Below are positions 44,507-53,975 of a stretch of 64,000 bases of DNA, one piece after another. Position 1 is the first letter of the stretch. Every line of letters begins with the position of its first letter. A program made the translations under genes and the position numbers. Source of the DNA: Oxalobacteraceae bacterium UBA6018 (GTDB taxonomy: Bacteria > Pseudomonadota > Gammaproteobacteria > Burkholderiales > Burkholderiaceae_D); NCBI GenBank assembly GCA_002428015.1, contig DIZW01000033.1:1-64000 (forward strand), given 5' to 3'. The notes under the pieces were generated by a model. It did no database searches. It saw nothing but the letters and a program-made list of their open reading frames with translations, and was not told the DNA's origin.

Positions 44507-45542
44507 TCGCTTGCCGTACCGCGCGCGCGTGTGCGCACCGGATGCGCTCACCCCTGCCGAGCTAGCCAGCTGGGCGCGCCTGAACGCGGGCATCGCTCAC
44601 CTGTCGTCCCCATTTCTCAGCGCGCACTATGCGCGCGCCGCAGCCGCAGCCGGGATGCCGGTCCGGGTCTGCGTGATCAGCCAGGCCGATCGGGCGGTCG
44701 GATTCCTGCCGTTCCAGGCCGCGGGTCGGATCGAGGGCCTGCTCGGCAGCGCCGAGCCCGCCGGCGCCGAGATGACCGATTATTTCGGTCTCGTGGCCGA
44801 GCCTGAATGCCGCATCGCCCCGGCCGATCTGCTGCGCCTGGCCGGCTTGAACCACCTTAACTTTAGCCACCTGGACGAAAGCCAGCTCGCCTACGGCCTT
44901 CAGGGCGAACAGCCGCGCGTCGGCCTGCGCATCCGGCTCGACCGGAATGCCGCCGAGCCGCTTGCCGCACTGTTGGCTGACAATCCCAAGTACCGCAAGG
45001 ACAGCGAGCGGCGCGCGCGCCAGCTGGCCAAGGAGGTCGGCGCGCCTGAATTCGTCCTCGACGTGACCGACCAGCGCGAAGCGCTCCTGGAGCGCCTCAT
45101 CGAACACAAGCGTGCCCAGTACCGGCGCACCGGCGCATTCGACGCGCTCGCCGCGCCCGAGCGCCAGCGTCTGCTGCACCAGCTGCTCAGCGCGCACGAG
45201 CCCGGCTGCCGCAGCATGCTGTCGACCTTGAGCGCCGGCGGTGAGTGGGTCGCGATGCATTATGGATTGCTTGGCAGCAATAATCTGCAATACTGGCTGC
45301 CGGTCTATAATCCGGAAATGTCGAAATATGCCCCGGGGCGCTTGCTTATTCACAGCATCATCGAAGCCAGCCGGCAAGCAGGGATCCACCTGATCGATCG
45401 CGGCGAAGGCGATACGCCGAGCAAGCGCGAGCTGGCCAACGAGGAGCATCGTTATTTGCGCGGCGCCTGGCATCACCGGTCCGTCGCCAGCTTCCTGTGC
45501 CGTGGCTTGCTCAGCGTAAAATGGCGCCTGGCGGCAATCTGA
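44499..45542 (+). CDS. CelD-type GNAT-family protein
   Basis: 347 aa. BcsL/CelD-like N-acyltransferase: LSSPFLSAHYARAAAAAGMP, KYRKDSERRARQL, LLERLIEHKRAQYRRTG, YWLPVYNPEMSKYAPGRLL and IDRGEGDTPSKRELANEEH. The last block is nearly the same as in the gene at 61450, a clear paralogue. GTG start with GAGGGGG upstream, 8-bp overlap with the deacetylase. Substrate unknown. Confidence 0.85.
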   Translation: MDNRLPYRARVCAPDALTPAELASWARLNAGIAHLSSPFLSAHYARAAAAAGMPVRVCVISQADRAVGFLPFQAAGRIEGLLGSAEPAGAEMTDYFGLVAEPECRIAPADLLRLAGLNHLNFSHLDESQLAYGLQGEQPRVGLRIRLDRNAAEPLAALLADNPKYRKDSERRARQLAKEVGAPEFVLDVTDQREALLERLIEHKRAQYRRTGAFDALAAPERQRLLHQLLSAHEPGCRSMLSTLSAGGEWVAMHYGLLGSNNLQYWLPVYNPEMSKYAPGRLLIHSIIEASRQAGIHLIDRGEGDTPSKRELANEEHRYLRGAWHHRSVASFLCRGLLSVKWRLAAI

Positions 45543-45625
45543 GGCGGGCGCGCATGTGGGTCGTTCGCGCCGCACCGGCATGTTCAATTTGAAACGGTAC
45601 GCTGTCATTGGAAACGAAAACAAAC

Positions 45626-46867
45626 ATGGCGCAATCACGACGTTTAAAGATCATGATCAACGGATGGTATGGCCACGGCAATGCCGGGGACGACGCCATC
45701 CTGCAGATCTTTATCGACCAGGCCCTGAGCAGGCTCGACTGCGATATCGTCGTCCTGTCGGAAAAGCCGGACAACATCGCCCCTGGCGAGCGCGTCACAT
45801 CGATGCTGCACCCGTACCTGCGCTCGCTCGGCGACGCGTTCGTCGCGCTGTTCAACGGCCGCATCTGGCGCCATGCCATGCTGATGCGTGAATGCGACCT
45901 GTTCGTGCTGGGCGGTGGCGGCCTATTGCGCGACAATACCAGCTGGCGCAACCTGATCCGCCTGCTTGACGAAATCTGGCTATGCAAGCTTACCGGCCGG
46001 CGCGCAATGCTGTACGCGATCGGCGTCGGGCCCTTCAAGACACGCATAGGAAGCTATCTGATCGGGAAAACCGCGCGCATGTGCGACCTGATCACCGTCC
46101 GCAGCGAAGGCAATGCGGCGCTGTTGCGCAGCGTCGGTGTACCGGCCGAGCGGATCCATGTGGTGGCAGATCCGGCCTTTCTGCTAGAACCGGAAGTGCC
46201 TGACGATCCGGCCCTGGTGGCCATGCTGGCCGGACGGGCGCGGGTCGGCGTGTTCCCCACCATCAGCCTGCTGGGTGGCCGCAACGACCACAGCCATATC
46301 AAGCGCATCGCGGCCGCCCTCGACCAACTGGCCGAACGCGATGGCCTGCTCTTTGCCGCGTTCGCCATGCGTTACGCGCCCGAGGAAGTCGACGACGTTG
46401 CGATGTCCCGCGCGATCCGCGCGGCCATGCGCAATCCGGATGCCCTGGCCGTCTACGACAAGCCGCTCACGCCGGCGCAGATGAAGTGGGTGACCAGCCA
46501 GATGTTGCTCAATATTACGGTGCGCCTGCACGCCATGATCTTCTCGGCGGGCGCCAACGTGCCGGCGGTGGCGATCAACTACGAGCCGAAGGTGGCCAAC
46601 GTGTTCGCGACCTTCAAATCGCCGCAGTTTCTCGTCGAGATGGACCGCAACCTGGAAGTGGCCTTGTATGCGGCGGTACGGCGTTGCCTGGCAGAGCTGG
46701 AACCGTACACGCAGCGCATCAGGGATGCCGAACCGCTCAACCGCAGTTCGGCCGAACTCACGTTCGAGCTGATGGAGCAGTTATGCCAAGGCAAGCCCGT
46801 GAATACGGCGCGGGTCAGTTCGGTGCAGGCGGAGAGCCAGCCCGGCCCTTCAACGCCCACGCCCTGA
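45626..46867 (+). CDS. Polysaccharide pyruvyl transferase family protein
   Basis: 413 aa. CsaB/WcaK family: MINGWYGHGNAGDDAILQIF, LFVLGGGGLLRDNTS, AIGVGPFKTRIGSYLIGK, RLHAMIFSAGANVPAVAINY. ATG at 45626 preferred over a TTG 18 bp upstream. Adds pyruvate ketals from PEP to EPS sugars. It ends this plus-strand transcription unit; the next gene is on the opposite strand and convergent, 46 bp away. Confidence 0.88.
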   Translation: MAQSRRLKIMINGWYGHGNAGDDAILQIFIDQALSRLDCDIVVLSEKPDNIAPGERVTSMLHPYLRSLGDAFVALFNGRIWRHAMLMRECDLFVLGGGGLLRDNTSWRNLIRLLDEIWLCKLTGRRAMLYAIGVGPFKTRIGSYLIGKTARMCDLITVRSEGNAALLRSVGVPAERIHVVADPAFLLEPEVPDDPALVAMLAGRARVGVFPTISLLGGRNDHSHIKRIAAALDQLAERDGLLFAAFAMRYAPEEVDDVAMSRAIRAAMRNPDALAVYDKPLTPAQMKWVTSQMLLNITVRLHAMIFSAGANVPAVAINYEPKVANVFATFKSPQFLVEMDRNLEVALYAAVRRCLAELEPYTQRIRDAEPLNRSSAELTFELMEQLCQGKPVNTARVSSVQAESQPGPSTPTP

Positions 46868-46913
46868 CGGATCACGGGCTGCGGGCAAGCGCGGCACGGA
46901 CAGCGCAGGCTGG

Positions 46914-48149
46914 CTAGACCAGCACCTCGAGCGCGGCCGGATGGCTGAGGAAGGCCGCCGGGCTTGCCGTCAGCCCATACGCCCCTGACTGGAACAGCAC
47001 CACCAGGTCCCCCTCCTCTGCGCGGGGCAGGGCCATGCGCTCGGCCAGTAAGTCAAGCGGCGTGCATAGAGGACCCACGACCGACACCGTTTCGCGCTCG
47101 CTTTCATCCATCCGGTTGCCAATGACGACCGGATAGTTCTTGCGGATGACCTGTCCGAAATTGCCGGACGCTGCCAGATGATGGTGCAGGCCACCATCGG
47201 TGACGAGGAAAGTCTGGCCGCGCGACACCTTGCGTTCGATGACGCGCGCCACATACACGCCGGCCTCGCCGACCAGATAGCGGCCCAGTTCGATGGCGCA
47301 GCACGTATCAGGTGACACCCGCGCGAGCGCTTCCATTTGCTCGGCCAGGTGGGCACCTATCGGTGCCAGCGCCAGCGCCGCCTCGCCTGGAAAATAAGGA
47401 ATGCCGAAGCCGCCGCCGAGATTGAGCCGGCGCAGCCGCTGCCCGGCCTCGCCGGCCAGTCTCACGGCGAGCTCGAAGGTGCGTGTCTGCGCCTCCATGA
47501 TAGCCTCGGCCTTCAGACTTTGCGAACCGCTGAAGATGTGCAGGCCAGGACAATCCATGCCGAGCGCGGCGATGCGCCGCAGCGCCGCCGGAGCCTGTTC
47601 GGCATCGATCCCGAACGGCTTGGCGCCCCCGCCCATGCGCATGCCGGACGATTTGAGCTCGAAATCGGGGTTGATGCGCAGCGCCAGGCGGGGCGCGACC
47701 CCGAGCGCATCGCCCATGCGCGCTACGGCGTCGATTTCGCGAAAAGACTCGATGTGCACACAGGCGCCGGCGGCGATCGCCTGGCTCAATTCGGTGGCGC
47801 GCTTTCCTGGCCCGGCAAAGCTGATCCGCTCGGGCTGCATACCGGTGTCTAGCGCAACCTTGAGCTCGCCTGCGGAAGCGACATCGAGGCCGTCCACCAG
47901 CGCGGCCATGTGCTGAACCAGAGCGGGCATGGGATTGGCCTTGATCGAATAGTGCAGCCCCAGCGTTGAAGGCATATTGGCGCGCAAAAAAGCGACGCGC
48001 CCGCTCAGCAGGGCGCGGTCGTAGGCGTAGAACGGGGTACTGCCGACGCGCTGGGCCAGGCGCGTGACGGCGATGCCACCCACCTGCAGGCAGCCGTCGA
48101 CGCTGGCGAACTGCGTTTGGGGTGCGTGAAGCGGGAGGGTAGCGGTCAT
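46914..48149 (-). CDS. Exosortase A system-associated PLP-dependent decarboxylase
   Basis: 411 aa, alanine-racemase/DAP-decarboxylase fold. PLP Lys70 in LHYSIKANPMP; VDGLDVASAGELKVAL; ISFAGPGKR; LNLGGGFGIPYFPGE; ELGRYLVGEAGVYVARV; GPLCTPLDLL supplies the second-subunit Cys. ATGA overlap with the ligase gene. The family is known by name and context only; the amino acid decarboxylated is unknown. Confidence 0.9.
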   Translation of the reverse strand: MTATLPLHAPQTQFASVDGCLQVGGIAVTRLAQRVGSTPFYAYDRALLSGRVAFLRANMPSTLGLHYSIKANPMPALVQHMAALVDGLDVASAGELKVALDTGMQPERISFAGPGKRATELSQAIAAGACVHIESFREIDAVARMGDALGVAPRLALRINPDFELKSSGMRMGGGAKPFGIDAEQAPAALRRIAALGMDCPGLHIFSGSQSLKAEAIMEAQTRTFELAVRLAGEAGQRLRRLNLGGGFGIPYFPGEAALALAPIGAHLAEQMEALARVSPDTCCAIELGRYLVGEAGVYVARVIERKVSRGQTFLVTDGGLHHHLAASGNFGQVIRKNYPVVIGNRMDESERETVSVVGPLCTPLDLLAERMALPRAEEGDLVVLFQSGAYGLTASPAAFLSHPAALEVLV

Positions 48150-49732
48150 GGCGCGGCGGCACTTTCAAACGTGAGAGAATAGCGTTGTTGCAGCAGCTTG
48201 CGGTCAAGCTTGCCGTTGGGATTGCGCGGCAGCGCTTCGCTGCACAACACGATGCGCGCGGGGACCATGTAGGCCGGCATCTGCTGGTGGCAGTGCCTGA
48301 CCAACAGGTCGGACGTGGCCACCTGGTCTGCGCGCAGCACCGCCACGGCCACGATGGCCTCCCCCCACTGGGGGTGAGGTACACCAAAGGCGGCCACCTC
48401 GGCCAGCAGCGCGGTGGCATGCAATACCTCTTCCACTTCGGTTGGGCTGACCCGGTAACCGGACACCTTGATCATGTCGTCACTGCGGCCGACGAAATAC
48501 AGATAGCCGTCGGCGTCAATGCGCACGCGGTCGCCGGACCACACTGCCAGTTCGGGCAAGGGCAAGGCTGGATCCTGGCCCGGCGCCGGACGAAAACGCG
48601 TCGCCGTCATCTGCGGATCGTTCCAGTACCCGAGCGCCACCAGTGCGCCGCGGTGGACCAGTTCGCCCGTCTCACCAGGTCCACACGGCGTACCATCCGG
48701 CCGCACCACCATCACCTGCGCGTTCGGGATTGCGCGCCCGATCGAATCGGGCCGGTGCGCCAGCTCGGCGGGGGGCAGATAGGTAGATCGGAACGCTTCG
48801 GTAAGGCCGTACATCAAGAACAGGCTCGCATCAGGCAGGGACGTGCGCAAGGCCTCGACCGTGGAACGCGGCATAGCGCCCCCAGAATTGGTCAGGAAGC
48901 GCAGGCTGCACGGCGCAGGCCAGGGCAGCTGGGCCAGCTGCATCCACAGCGGCGGCACCGCGGCCAGGCCCGTGATCCCATGTTCGGCCACTGCGGTGAG
49001 GACATCGCGCGCGAACAGGTGATTGAGCAGTACCACCGCCGCACCGCGCGCGAACGACGTGGTCAGCTGAGACAAGCCATAATCGAAACTGAGCGGCAGC
49101 ACGGCCAGGATACGGTCGGCCGGCGTGATCTCCAGGTAGCTGGCCACGCTGTGGGCACCGGCCACCAGGTTGCGGTGCGACAGGACGACGCCCTTCGGCT
49201 TGCCAGTGCTCCCCGAGGTGTACAGTATGGCGGCCAGGTCGGCGTCGATGCGCCGATGGGGCACCCCGTCGCCCGGGGCAAGCGCCTCGTCCCAGCTCGA
49301 CAATGGCACGCCGGCCAGCGGTTCCAGCCCGGCCGTGTCGCCGGTGACGATGATCCGCCGCAGCTGCGGGCAGCCTGCCAGGGCTGCGGCCAGTTGGCGG
49401 TAGCGCTCTGGCGAGGTGACGAGAATGCTGACTTGGCAGTCGGCCAGGATATAGCCGACCTGCTCGGGCCTCAGCAATGGATTAAGCGGCACAAACACGC
49501 CGCCGGCGGCGGCGGCGCCAAACATGGCGCCGACATTCTCGACACGCTTTTCCAGGTAGACCGCCACGCGTTCTGCGGGTCCGAGGCCTAGCGCAAGCAG
49601 CGCGCCGGCGCAACGCCGGACCAGGCTTGCCAGGCCGGCGTAGTCCAGCCGCTGCGGGCCATGGACCAGCGCGGGTGCGCTTGGACTACGCCGCGCGGCG
49701 TCGAAAATCAGATCGTGTACCAGCTCGCTCAT
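48146..49732 (-). CDS. Exosortase A system-associated acyl-CoA ligase (AMP-forming)
   Basis: 528 aa, ANL superfamily. AMP-binding P-loop LAAILYTSGSTGKPKGVVLSH, LMYGLTEAFRST, GELVHRGALVALGYWNDP, YFVGRSDDMIKVSGYRV, and final Lys in LPRNPNGKLDRKLL. ATG at 49732 with AGAGG; a TTG 12 bp upstream is rejected. Probably charges an acyl or aminoacyl substrate onto the ACP encoded at 52077 or onto CoA. Confidence 0.9.
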   Translation of the reverse strand: MSELVHDLIFDAARRSPSAPALVHGPQRLDYAGLASLVRRCAGALLALGLGPAERVAVYLEKRVENVGAMFGAAAAGGVFVPLNPLLRPEQVGYILADCQVSILVTSPERYRQLAAALAGCPQLRRIIVTGDTAGLEPLAGVPLSSWDEALAPGDGVPHRRIDADLAAILYTSGSTGKPKGVVLSHRNLVAGAHSVASYLEITPADRILAVLPLSFDYGLSQLTTSFARGAAVVLLNHLFARDVLTAVAEHGITGLAAVPPLWMQLAQLPWPAPCSLRFLTNSGGAMPRSTVEALRTSLPDASLFLMYGLTEAFRSTYLPPAELAHRPDSIGRAIPNAQVMVVRPDGTPCGPGETGELVHRGALVALGYWNDPQMTATRFRPAPGQDPALPLPELAVWSGDRVRIDADGYLYFVGRSDDMIKVSGYRVSPTEVEEVLHATALLAEVAAFGVPHPQWGEAIVAVAVLRADQVATSDLLVRHCHQQMPAYMVPARIVLCSEALPRNPNGKLDRKLLQQRYSLTFESAAAP

Positions 49733-49823
49733 GGGCCTCTGCAATGAGATCGTTAGGCTGCCATCTTACCAGCTTGCCGATGCGCAGGCGTCGTTTCACT
49801 CGACCAAGTTGCTGCTTGCCGTT

Positions 49824-49834
49824 TATACTAACTG
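49824..49834 (+). promoter_or_regulatory. -10 box, possibly for a leaderless aminotransferase mRNA
   Basis: TATACT at 49824-49829, only 5 bp before the ATG of the DegT gene; no ribosome site is present. A normal -10 to start spacing would begin the message at or next to the ATG. No good -35 is seen, so confidence is limited. Confidence 0.35.
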
Positions 49835-51043
49835 ATGCCCAACGCGACCTTACTTCCCCTGCCTGCCATCCCAGCCGGACGACCACATGCGCCGCTCGCG
49901 CCGGTGCTTTCGGTGGCTGCTTTGCGCGGTGCCGGCGGAACGCCATTGCCAGGCCTGCTGGACGCGCCCTATGTGCACCAGGTCACCAGCGGCCGCATCG
50001 CCATCGCGCTGGCGCTCGCGCAGATGGGCGTTGGACTGGGCGATACGGTGCTGATGCCGGCGTATCACAGCCAGTCGATGATCCCCCCTGTGTTGTGGCG
50101 TGGCGCCACGCCGCGCTTCTACCGCGTCGGCATGGACACCGCGGTCGACCTGGACGATATCGCGGCAAAGCTCGACATCAGCGTCAAGGCGCTGGTGGTG
50201 ACCCATTACTTCGGCTTTGCGCAGGACCTGACGGCCATTCGCGCCTGGTGCGACCGGCACGGCGTGCAACTGCTGGAAGATTGCGCGCACTGCCTGCTGG
50301 GCGAACGCGATGGCGTGCCGGTCGGTAGCGTGGGCGACTACGCCATTGGTAGCACGATGAAGTTCTATCCCGTCTACGAAGGTGGATGCCTGGTCTCGTG
50401 GCGTCGCCCGATGCCTGCATTGGCCCTGCACGGCGCCGGCGCCGGCTTCGAAGCGAAGGCGGCGCTGGCGGCCCTGGAGCACGGCTTCGCCTACGGTCGC
50501 ATGCCACAGCTCAAGAAATTGCTGGCGCTTCCGCTGGCGCTGAAGGACTGGCTGTGGCACGCGCGCAAGGCAGGTAGCAGCACGCCAAGCGCGCCGCTGG
50601 TGCCGACATCGTCCGACAGCAGCTACGAATTCGACCCGCGCTGGATCGATAAGCGCAGCTCGCGCTTCACGCGCCTGATGCTGCGGCTGGCCTCGCGCGA
50701 GCGGATCGCCACGTTGCGCCGGCGTCAGTACCAGCTGCTCGCGGACGCCGTGCAGGGCCTACCAGGCTGCCGCAGCCTGCACCCCGCATTGCCGTCTGGA
50801 ACCTGTCCGTGGGTATTCCCGCTACTGGTGGACGAGCCGGAACGCGTGTTCGCGCGTCTGGTCAGCGAAGGGGTGCCGGTCGTGCGCTTCGGCAACCCAT
50901 TATGGCCCGGGGTTGACGCGAATGTGTGCCCTAGCAGCGCGGCCCTGTCACGCGCGGTGCTCGGCTTTCCTTGCCACCAGGGCCTGCGACCGGCCGAACT
51001 GACCTGGATCGCGCTGCGCTTGCGCGCTGCCTTCGCGGTATGA
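49835..51043 (+). CDS. DegT/DnrJ/EryC1/StrS-family PLP aminotransferase
   Basis: 402 aa. Fold-type I sugar-aminotransferase-like: HQVTSGRIAIALALAQMGVG, LMPAYHSQSMIPPVLWRG, LLEDCAHCLLGERDG, and the PLP Lys176 in IGSTMKFYPVYEGG, less conserved than usual. Family members aminate keto sugars; here it might make an amino sugar or amino intermediate for the EPS. It overlaps the next gene by ATGA. No Shine-Dalgarno before the ATG. Confidence 0.82.
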   Translation: MPNATLLPLPAIPAGRPHAPLAPVLSVAALRGAGGTPLPGLLDAPYVHQVTSGRIAIALALAQMGVGLGDTVLMPAYHSQSMIPPVLWRGATPRFYRVGMDTAVDLDDIAAKLDISVKALVVTHYFGFAQDLTAIRAWCDRHGVQLLEDCAHCLLGERDGVPVGSVGDYAIGSTMKFYPVYEGGCLVSWRRPMPALALHGAGAGFEAKAALAALEHGFAYGRMPQLKKLLALPLALKDWLWHARKAGSSTPSAPLVPTSSDSSYEFDPRWIDKRSSRFTRLMLRLASRERIATLRRRQYQLLADAVQGLPGCRSLHPALPSGTCPWVFPLLVDEPERVFARLVSEGVPVVRFGNPLWPGVDANVCPSSAALSRAVLGFPCHQGLRPAELTWIALRLRAAFAV

Positions 51044-52095
51044 GCTGGCGCCTGTATGCGCTGGCGCAACTGCCAGACTGGAGCGAGCGCTGGCAGCAGC
51101 TACATGTCGCCAGTGGCGCGTCGCCCCTGCTGCACATCGATTTCGTGCAGCCGCTGGCAAGCGCGTTCGCCACCGGCAGCGAGTTGCTTGCAGTGTATGA
51201 AGTCGTTGGGTCGCCCCAGGCGATGACGATCGTCGTGCCTGGCGGACGCGGTGCCTGGTCGACTTTCCAGCCGCCCCAGGCGCCGCTTGGAATCTGGCTG
51301 CAACATCCCGACTTGGCGCTGGCGCCCCTGCTCGATGCCCTCCTGCGCGCGCTGCCCGGCTGTGCGCTGATGTTGGGCCTGACCCAGCGCGACCCCTTGC
51401 TGGCGGCGCGCCCGGCCGCGAACGGGCGCCTCGCGACGCTCGATTACATCGACACCGCCAGCATCACGCTGGACGGCCCGTTCGAGCATTACTGGTCACT
51501 GCGCGGCAAGAACCTACGCAGCAACCTCAAGAAGCAGCGCGCGCGCCTTGAACGCGACGGCGTGGTCACGCGCCTGGAGTGCCTCCGCGACCCGGCGCTG
51601 GTGGCGGCTGCCGTGAATGACTACGGCACGCTCGAAAGCGCTGGGTGGAAAGCAGGCGCGGGCAGCGCCGTCCATTCGGATAACGCGCAGGGACGGTTTT
51701 ACCGCGCCATGCTGGAACGCTTCTGCCGCCGCAACTGCGCCAGCATCTACCGCTACTGGTTTGGCCAGCAACTGGTGGCGATGGACCTGTGCATCGAGGA
51801 CGGCGAGACGATCGTCGTGCTCAAGACCAGTTACGACGAAAGCGTCACGGCCGGCCTCTCCCCGACTCTGCTGATGCGCGAACAGGTGTGCCGTGCGCTG
51901 TTTGACGAAGCCCGACTGCGCCGCATCGAGTTTTACGGCAAAGTGATGGACTGGCATTTGCGCTGGACCGAGCAGATCCGCACCCTTTACCATCTCAACT
52001 ATTATCGCTGGGCCCTGGTGGCGCGCTTGCATCAAGCGCGCCGCCCAACTCTTCCTGAATTTACGACGGAGCAAGCATGTATCTCGACGAAGTAA
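51040..52095 (+). CDS. CelD-type GNAT-family protein
   Basis: 351 aa. FEHYWSLRGKNLRSNLKKQRARLER is the typical CelD/Acetyltransf_6 motif, then TLESAGWKAGAG, YRYWFGQQLVAMDLCIEDG and YGKVMDWHLRWTEQIRTLYH. Probably N-acylates an amino group supplied by the aminotransferase upstream or an ACP-bound intermediate (inference). 19-bp overlap with the ACP gene. Confidence 0.83.
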   Translation: MSWRLYALAQLPDWSERWQQLHVASGASPLLHIDFVQPLASAFATGSELLAVYEVVGSPQAMTIVVPGGRGAWSTFQPPQAPLGIWLQHPDLALAPLLDALLRALPGCALMLGLTQRDPLLAARPAANGRLATLDYIDTASITLDGPFEHYWSLRGKNLRSNLKKQRARLERDGVVTRLECLRDPALVAAAVNDYGTLESAGWKAGAGSAVHSDNAQGRFYRAMLERFCRRNCASIYRYWFGQQLVAMDLCIEDGETIVVLKTSYDESVTAGLSPTLLMREQVCRALFDEARLRRIEFYGKVMDWHLRWTEQIRTLYHLNYYRWALVARLHQARRPTLPEFTTEQACISTK

Positions 52096-52325
52096 GAACC
52101 CTGGTCATCGACGTTCTCAGCCTGGGCCCTTCCGCAGCCGCGCTCACGGCCGACTCACCGCTACTGGGCAGCCTGCCGGAACTAGACTCGATGGCGGTCG
52201 TAAGCCTGATCGCTGCGCTGGAGGATCATTTCGGCATCAGTATCGCCGACGACGAAATCGACGCCAGCATGTTCGAGACGCTCGGCAGTCTGACACGCTT
52301 CGTGACCTTCAAGCTCACTGCGTGA
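52077..52325 (+). CDS. Acyl carrier protein of the exosortase A locus
   Basis: 82 aa, four-helix acidic carrier with phosphopantetheine Ser38 in PELDSMAVVSLIAALED. ATG inside the previous gene with GGAGC ribosome site. Context (AMP ligase, N-acyltransferases, two hydrolases) points to an ACP-tethered acyl or aminoacyl group for surface modification. Confidence 0.9.
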   Translation: MYLDEVRTLVIDVLSLGPSAAALTADSPLLGSLPELDSMAVVSLIAALEDHFGISIADDEIDASMFETLGSLTRFVTFKLTA

Positions 52326-53155
52326 ATCCGGCCATGGAGCCGTTCTTTCTCGGCGTCGATGCCGGGCAACGTTTCTGCCTGTTTCATCCTCCGCTGGGCC
52401 AATGCCGGGCGGCACTGCTCTACGTTCATCCATTTGCCGAAGAGCTCAACAAGACGCGCCGGATGGCGGCCCTGCAGGCACGGGCGCTATCTGCACAGGG
52501 CATCGGCGTACTGCAAATCGACCTGCACGGCTGTGGCGACAGCGATGGTGACTTTGCCGATGCTCGTTGGGAAGGCTGGCTGCGCGACTTGGCGGCAGCG
52601 GGTGCCTGGCTAGGAAAGCGTCTGAACCAGCCGGTTGGCCTGTGGGGGCTGCGCCTGGGCGCTTTGCTCGCGCTTGACTACGCGCGTCGTGCCACCCATC
52701 GCTTAGGGCCGCTAGTACTCTGGCAGCCCGCGCCCAGCGGCGCTGCCGCCCTGACCCAGTTCTTGCGCCTGCAGCTAGCGCACGACATGCTGGCCGATGG
52801 CGGCGCTGCCGCGCACGACACCGCCACCATGCGGGCCGCCCTGCGGCGCGGCGAGATCGTGGAGGTGGCCGGCTACCGCCTGGACGGCGCGCTCGCCGGC
52901 GCCATCGATGCGCTCGACATTGGAGCGCTCGCGCCATCGGTGCCGACGTTGTGGTTCGATGTCGCGAGCGCAGCCGGGCGGCCGCTGGCGCCAGCGTCGG
53001 CGCGCGTGGTCGATTCCTGGCGCGCCGCTGGCACCCAGGTCAACGTGCATGCGGTGGCCGGGCAGCCGTTCTGGTCCACTCAAGAGACGGTCGAGGTACC
53101 GACACTGGTGGCCGCCACCTGCGCGGCGTTGCGCGAGGCAGGCTATGCCAACTGA
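52322..53155 (+). CDS. Exosortase A system-associated hydrolase 2 (alpha/beta fold)
   Basis: 277 aa. Alpha/beta-hydrolase layout: LLYVHPFAEELNKTRRM, VLQIDLHGCGDSDGDF, and at the nucleophile elbow LWGLRLGALLALDYA, where the usual Ser of GxSxG is Arg. A classical Ser-hydrolase mechanism is therefore unlikely. GTG start overlapping the ACP stop; ATG 12 bp later is an alternative. 11-bp overlap with hydrolase 1. Confidence 0.85.
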   Translation: MNPAMEPFFLGVDAGQRFCLFHPPLGQCRAALLYVHPFAEELNKTRRMAALQARALSAQGIGVLQIDLHGCGDSDGDFADARWEGWLRDLAAAGAWLGKRLNQPVGLWGLRLGALLALDYARRATHRLGPLVLWQPAPSGAAALTQFLRLQLAHDMLADGGAAAHDTATMRAALRRGEIVEVAGYRLDGALAGAIDALDIGALAPSVPTLWFDVASAAGRPLAPASARVVDSWRAAGTQVNVHAVAGQPFWSTQETVEVPTLVAATCAALREAGYAN

Positions 53156-53975
53156 ACGGCGCGCGCTTCGCTTCGCGTGCGGCGAGCACTGGCTGCTGGG
53201 GATACTCGACGTTCCCTCCGTACCGTCCTCGCGTGGCGTGCTCATTGTGACTGGCGGCCCCCAATATCGGATCGGCAGCCATCGCCAGTTCACCCTGCTT
53301 GCGCGCAGCCTAGCCGAAGCGGGCGTGCCTGCCATGCGCTTTGACTACCGTGGCATGGGCGATAGCGAGGGCGGGCAGCGCTCCTTCGAGCAGATCGAGG
53401 CCGATCTGCGCGCGGCGATCGACGCCATGTGCGATGCACTGCCGCAGTTGAACGAAGTGGTTCTGTGGGGTTTGTGCGACGCCGCCTCGGCGGCGCTCCT
53501 GTACGCGCCGGGCGACGCGCGGGTGAGCGCGCTGGCGTTGCTCAATCCCTGGGCCCGCACTGCCGCCGGCCTGGCGCAGGCCACGCTCAAGCACTATTAT
53601 CGCGCGCGTCTGCTCGATCCGGGACTATGGCGGAAGATCGCCATGGGCCGCTTCGACGCGCGCGCTGCCTTGCGTTCCTTGATTGCGCTGGCAGCACGGG
53701 CCTTAGGGCGTAGTCCAGACAACGACAACGCGCCACTGCCGCAACGACTGTACGATGCGCTAGCGCGCTTCGACGGGCCGCTGCTTCTTATCACCAGCGA
53801 TTCCGACCTGACCGCCCAGGAATTCCTTGACATTGCATCGGCCCCGCGCTGGCGTGCCCTGCTCGCACAGAAGCGGCTGACCCATCACCGCCTGGGCGAG
53901 GCCGACCATACGTTCTCGCGCCAGGCATGGCGCGAGCAGGTCGCATCCTGGACCGCGACGTGGCTGGGCCACTAG
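53145..53975 (+). CDS. Exosortase A system-associated hydrolase 1 (alpha/beta fold)
   Basis: 276 aa. GVLIVTGGPQYRIGSHRQFTLLARSL, MRFDYRGMGDSEGGQRSF (oxyanion/strand-4 region), and LWGLCDAASAALLYA, with Cys in the nucleophile position; LLLITSDSDLTAQEF and LGEADHTFSR supply Asp and His. Usually encoded with hydrolase 2. Possible thioesterase acting on the ACP-bound intermediate (inference). Its stop codon lies in the left arm of the repeat at 53974. Confidence 0.87.
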   Translation: MPTERRALRFACGEHWLLGILDVPSVPSSRGVLIVTGGPQYRIGSHRQFTLLARSLAEAGVPAMRFDYRGMGDSEGGQRSFEQIEADLRAAIDAMCDALPQLNEVVLWGLCDAASAALLYAPGDARVSALALLNPWARTAAGLAQATLKHYYRARLLDPGLWRKIAMGRFDARAALRSLIALAARALGRSPDNDNAPLPQRLYDALARFDGPLLLITSDSDLTAQEFLDIASAPRWRALLAQKRLTHHRLGEADHTFSRQAWREQVASWTATWLGH

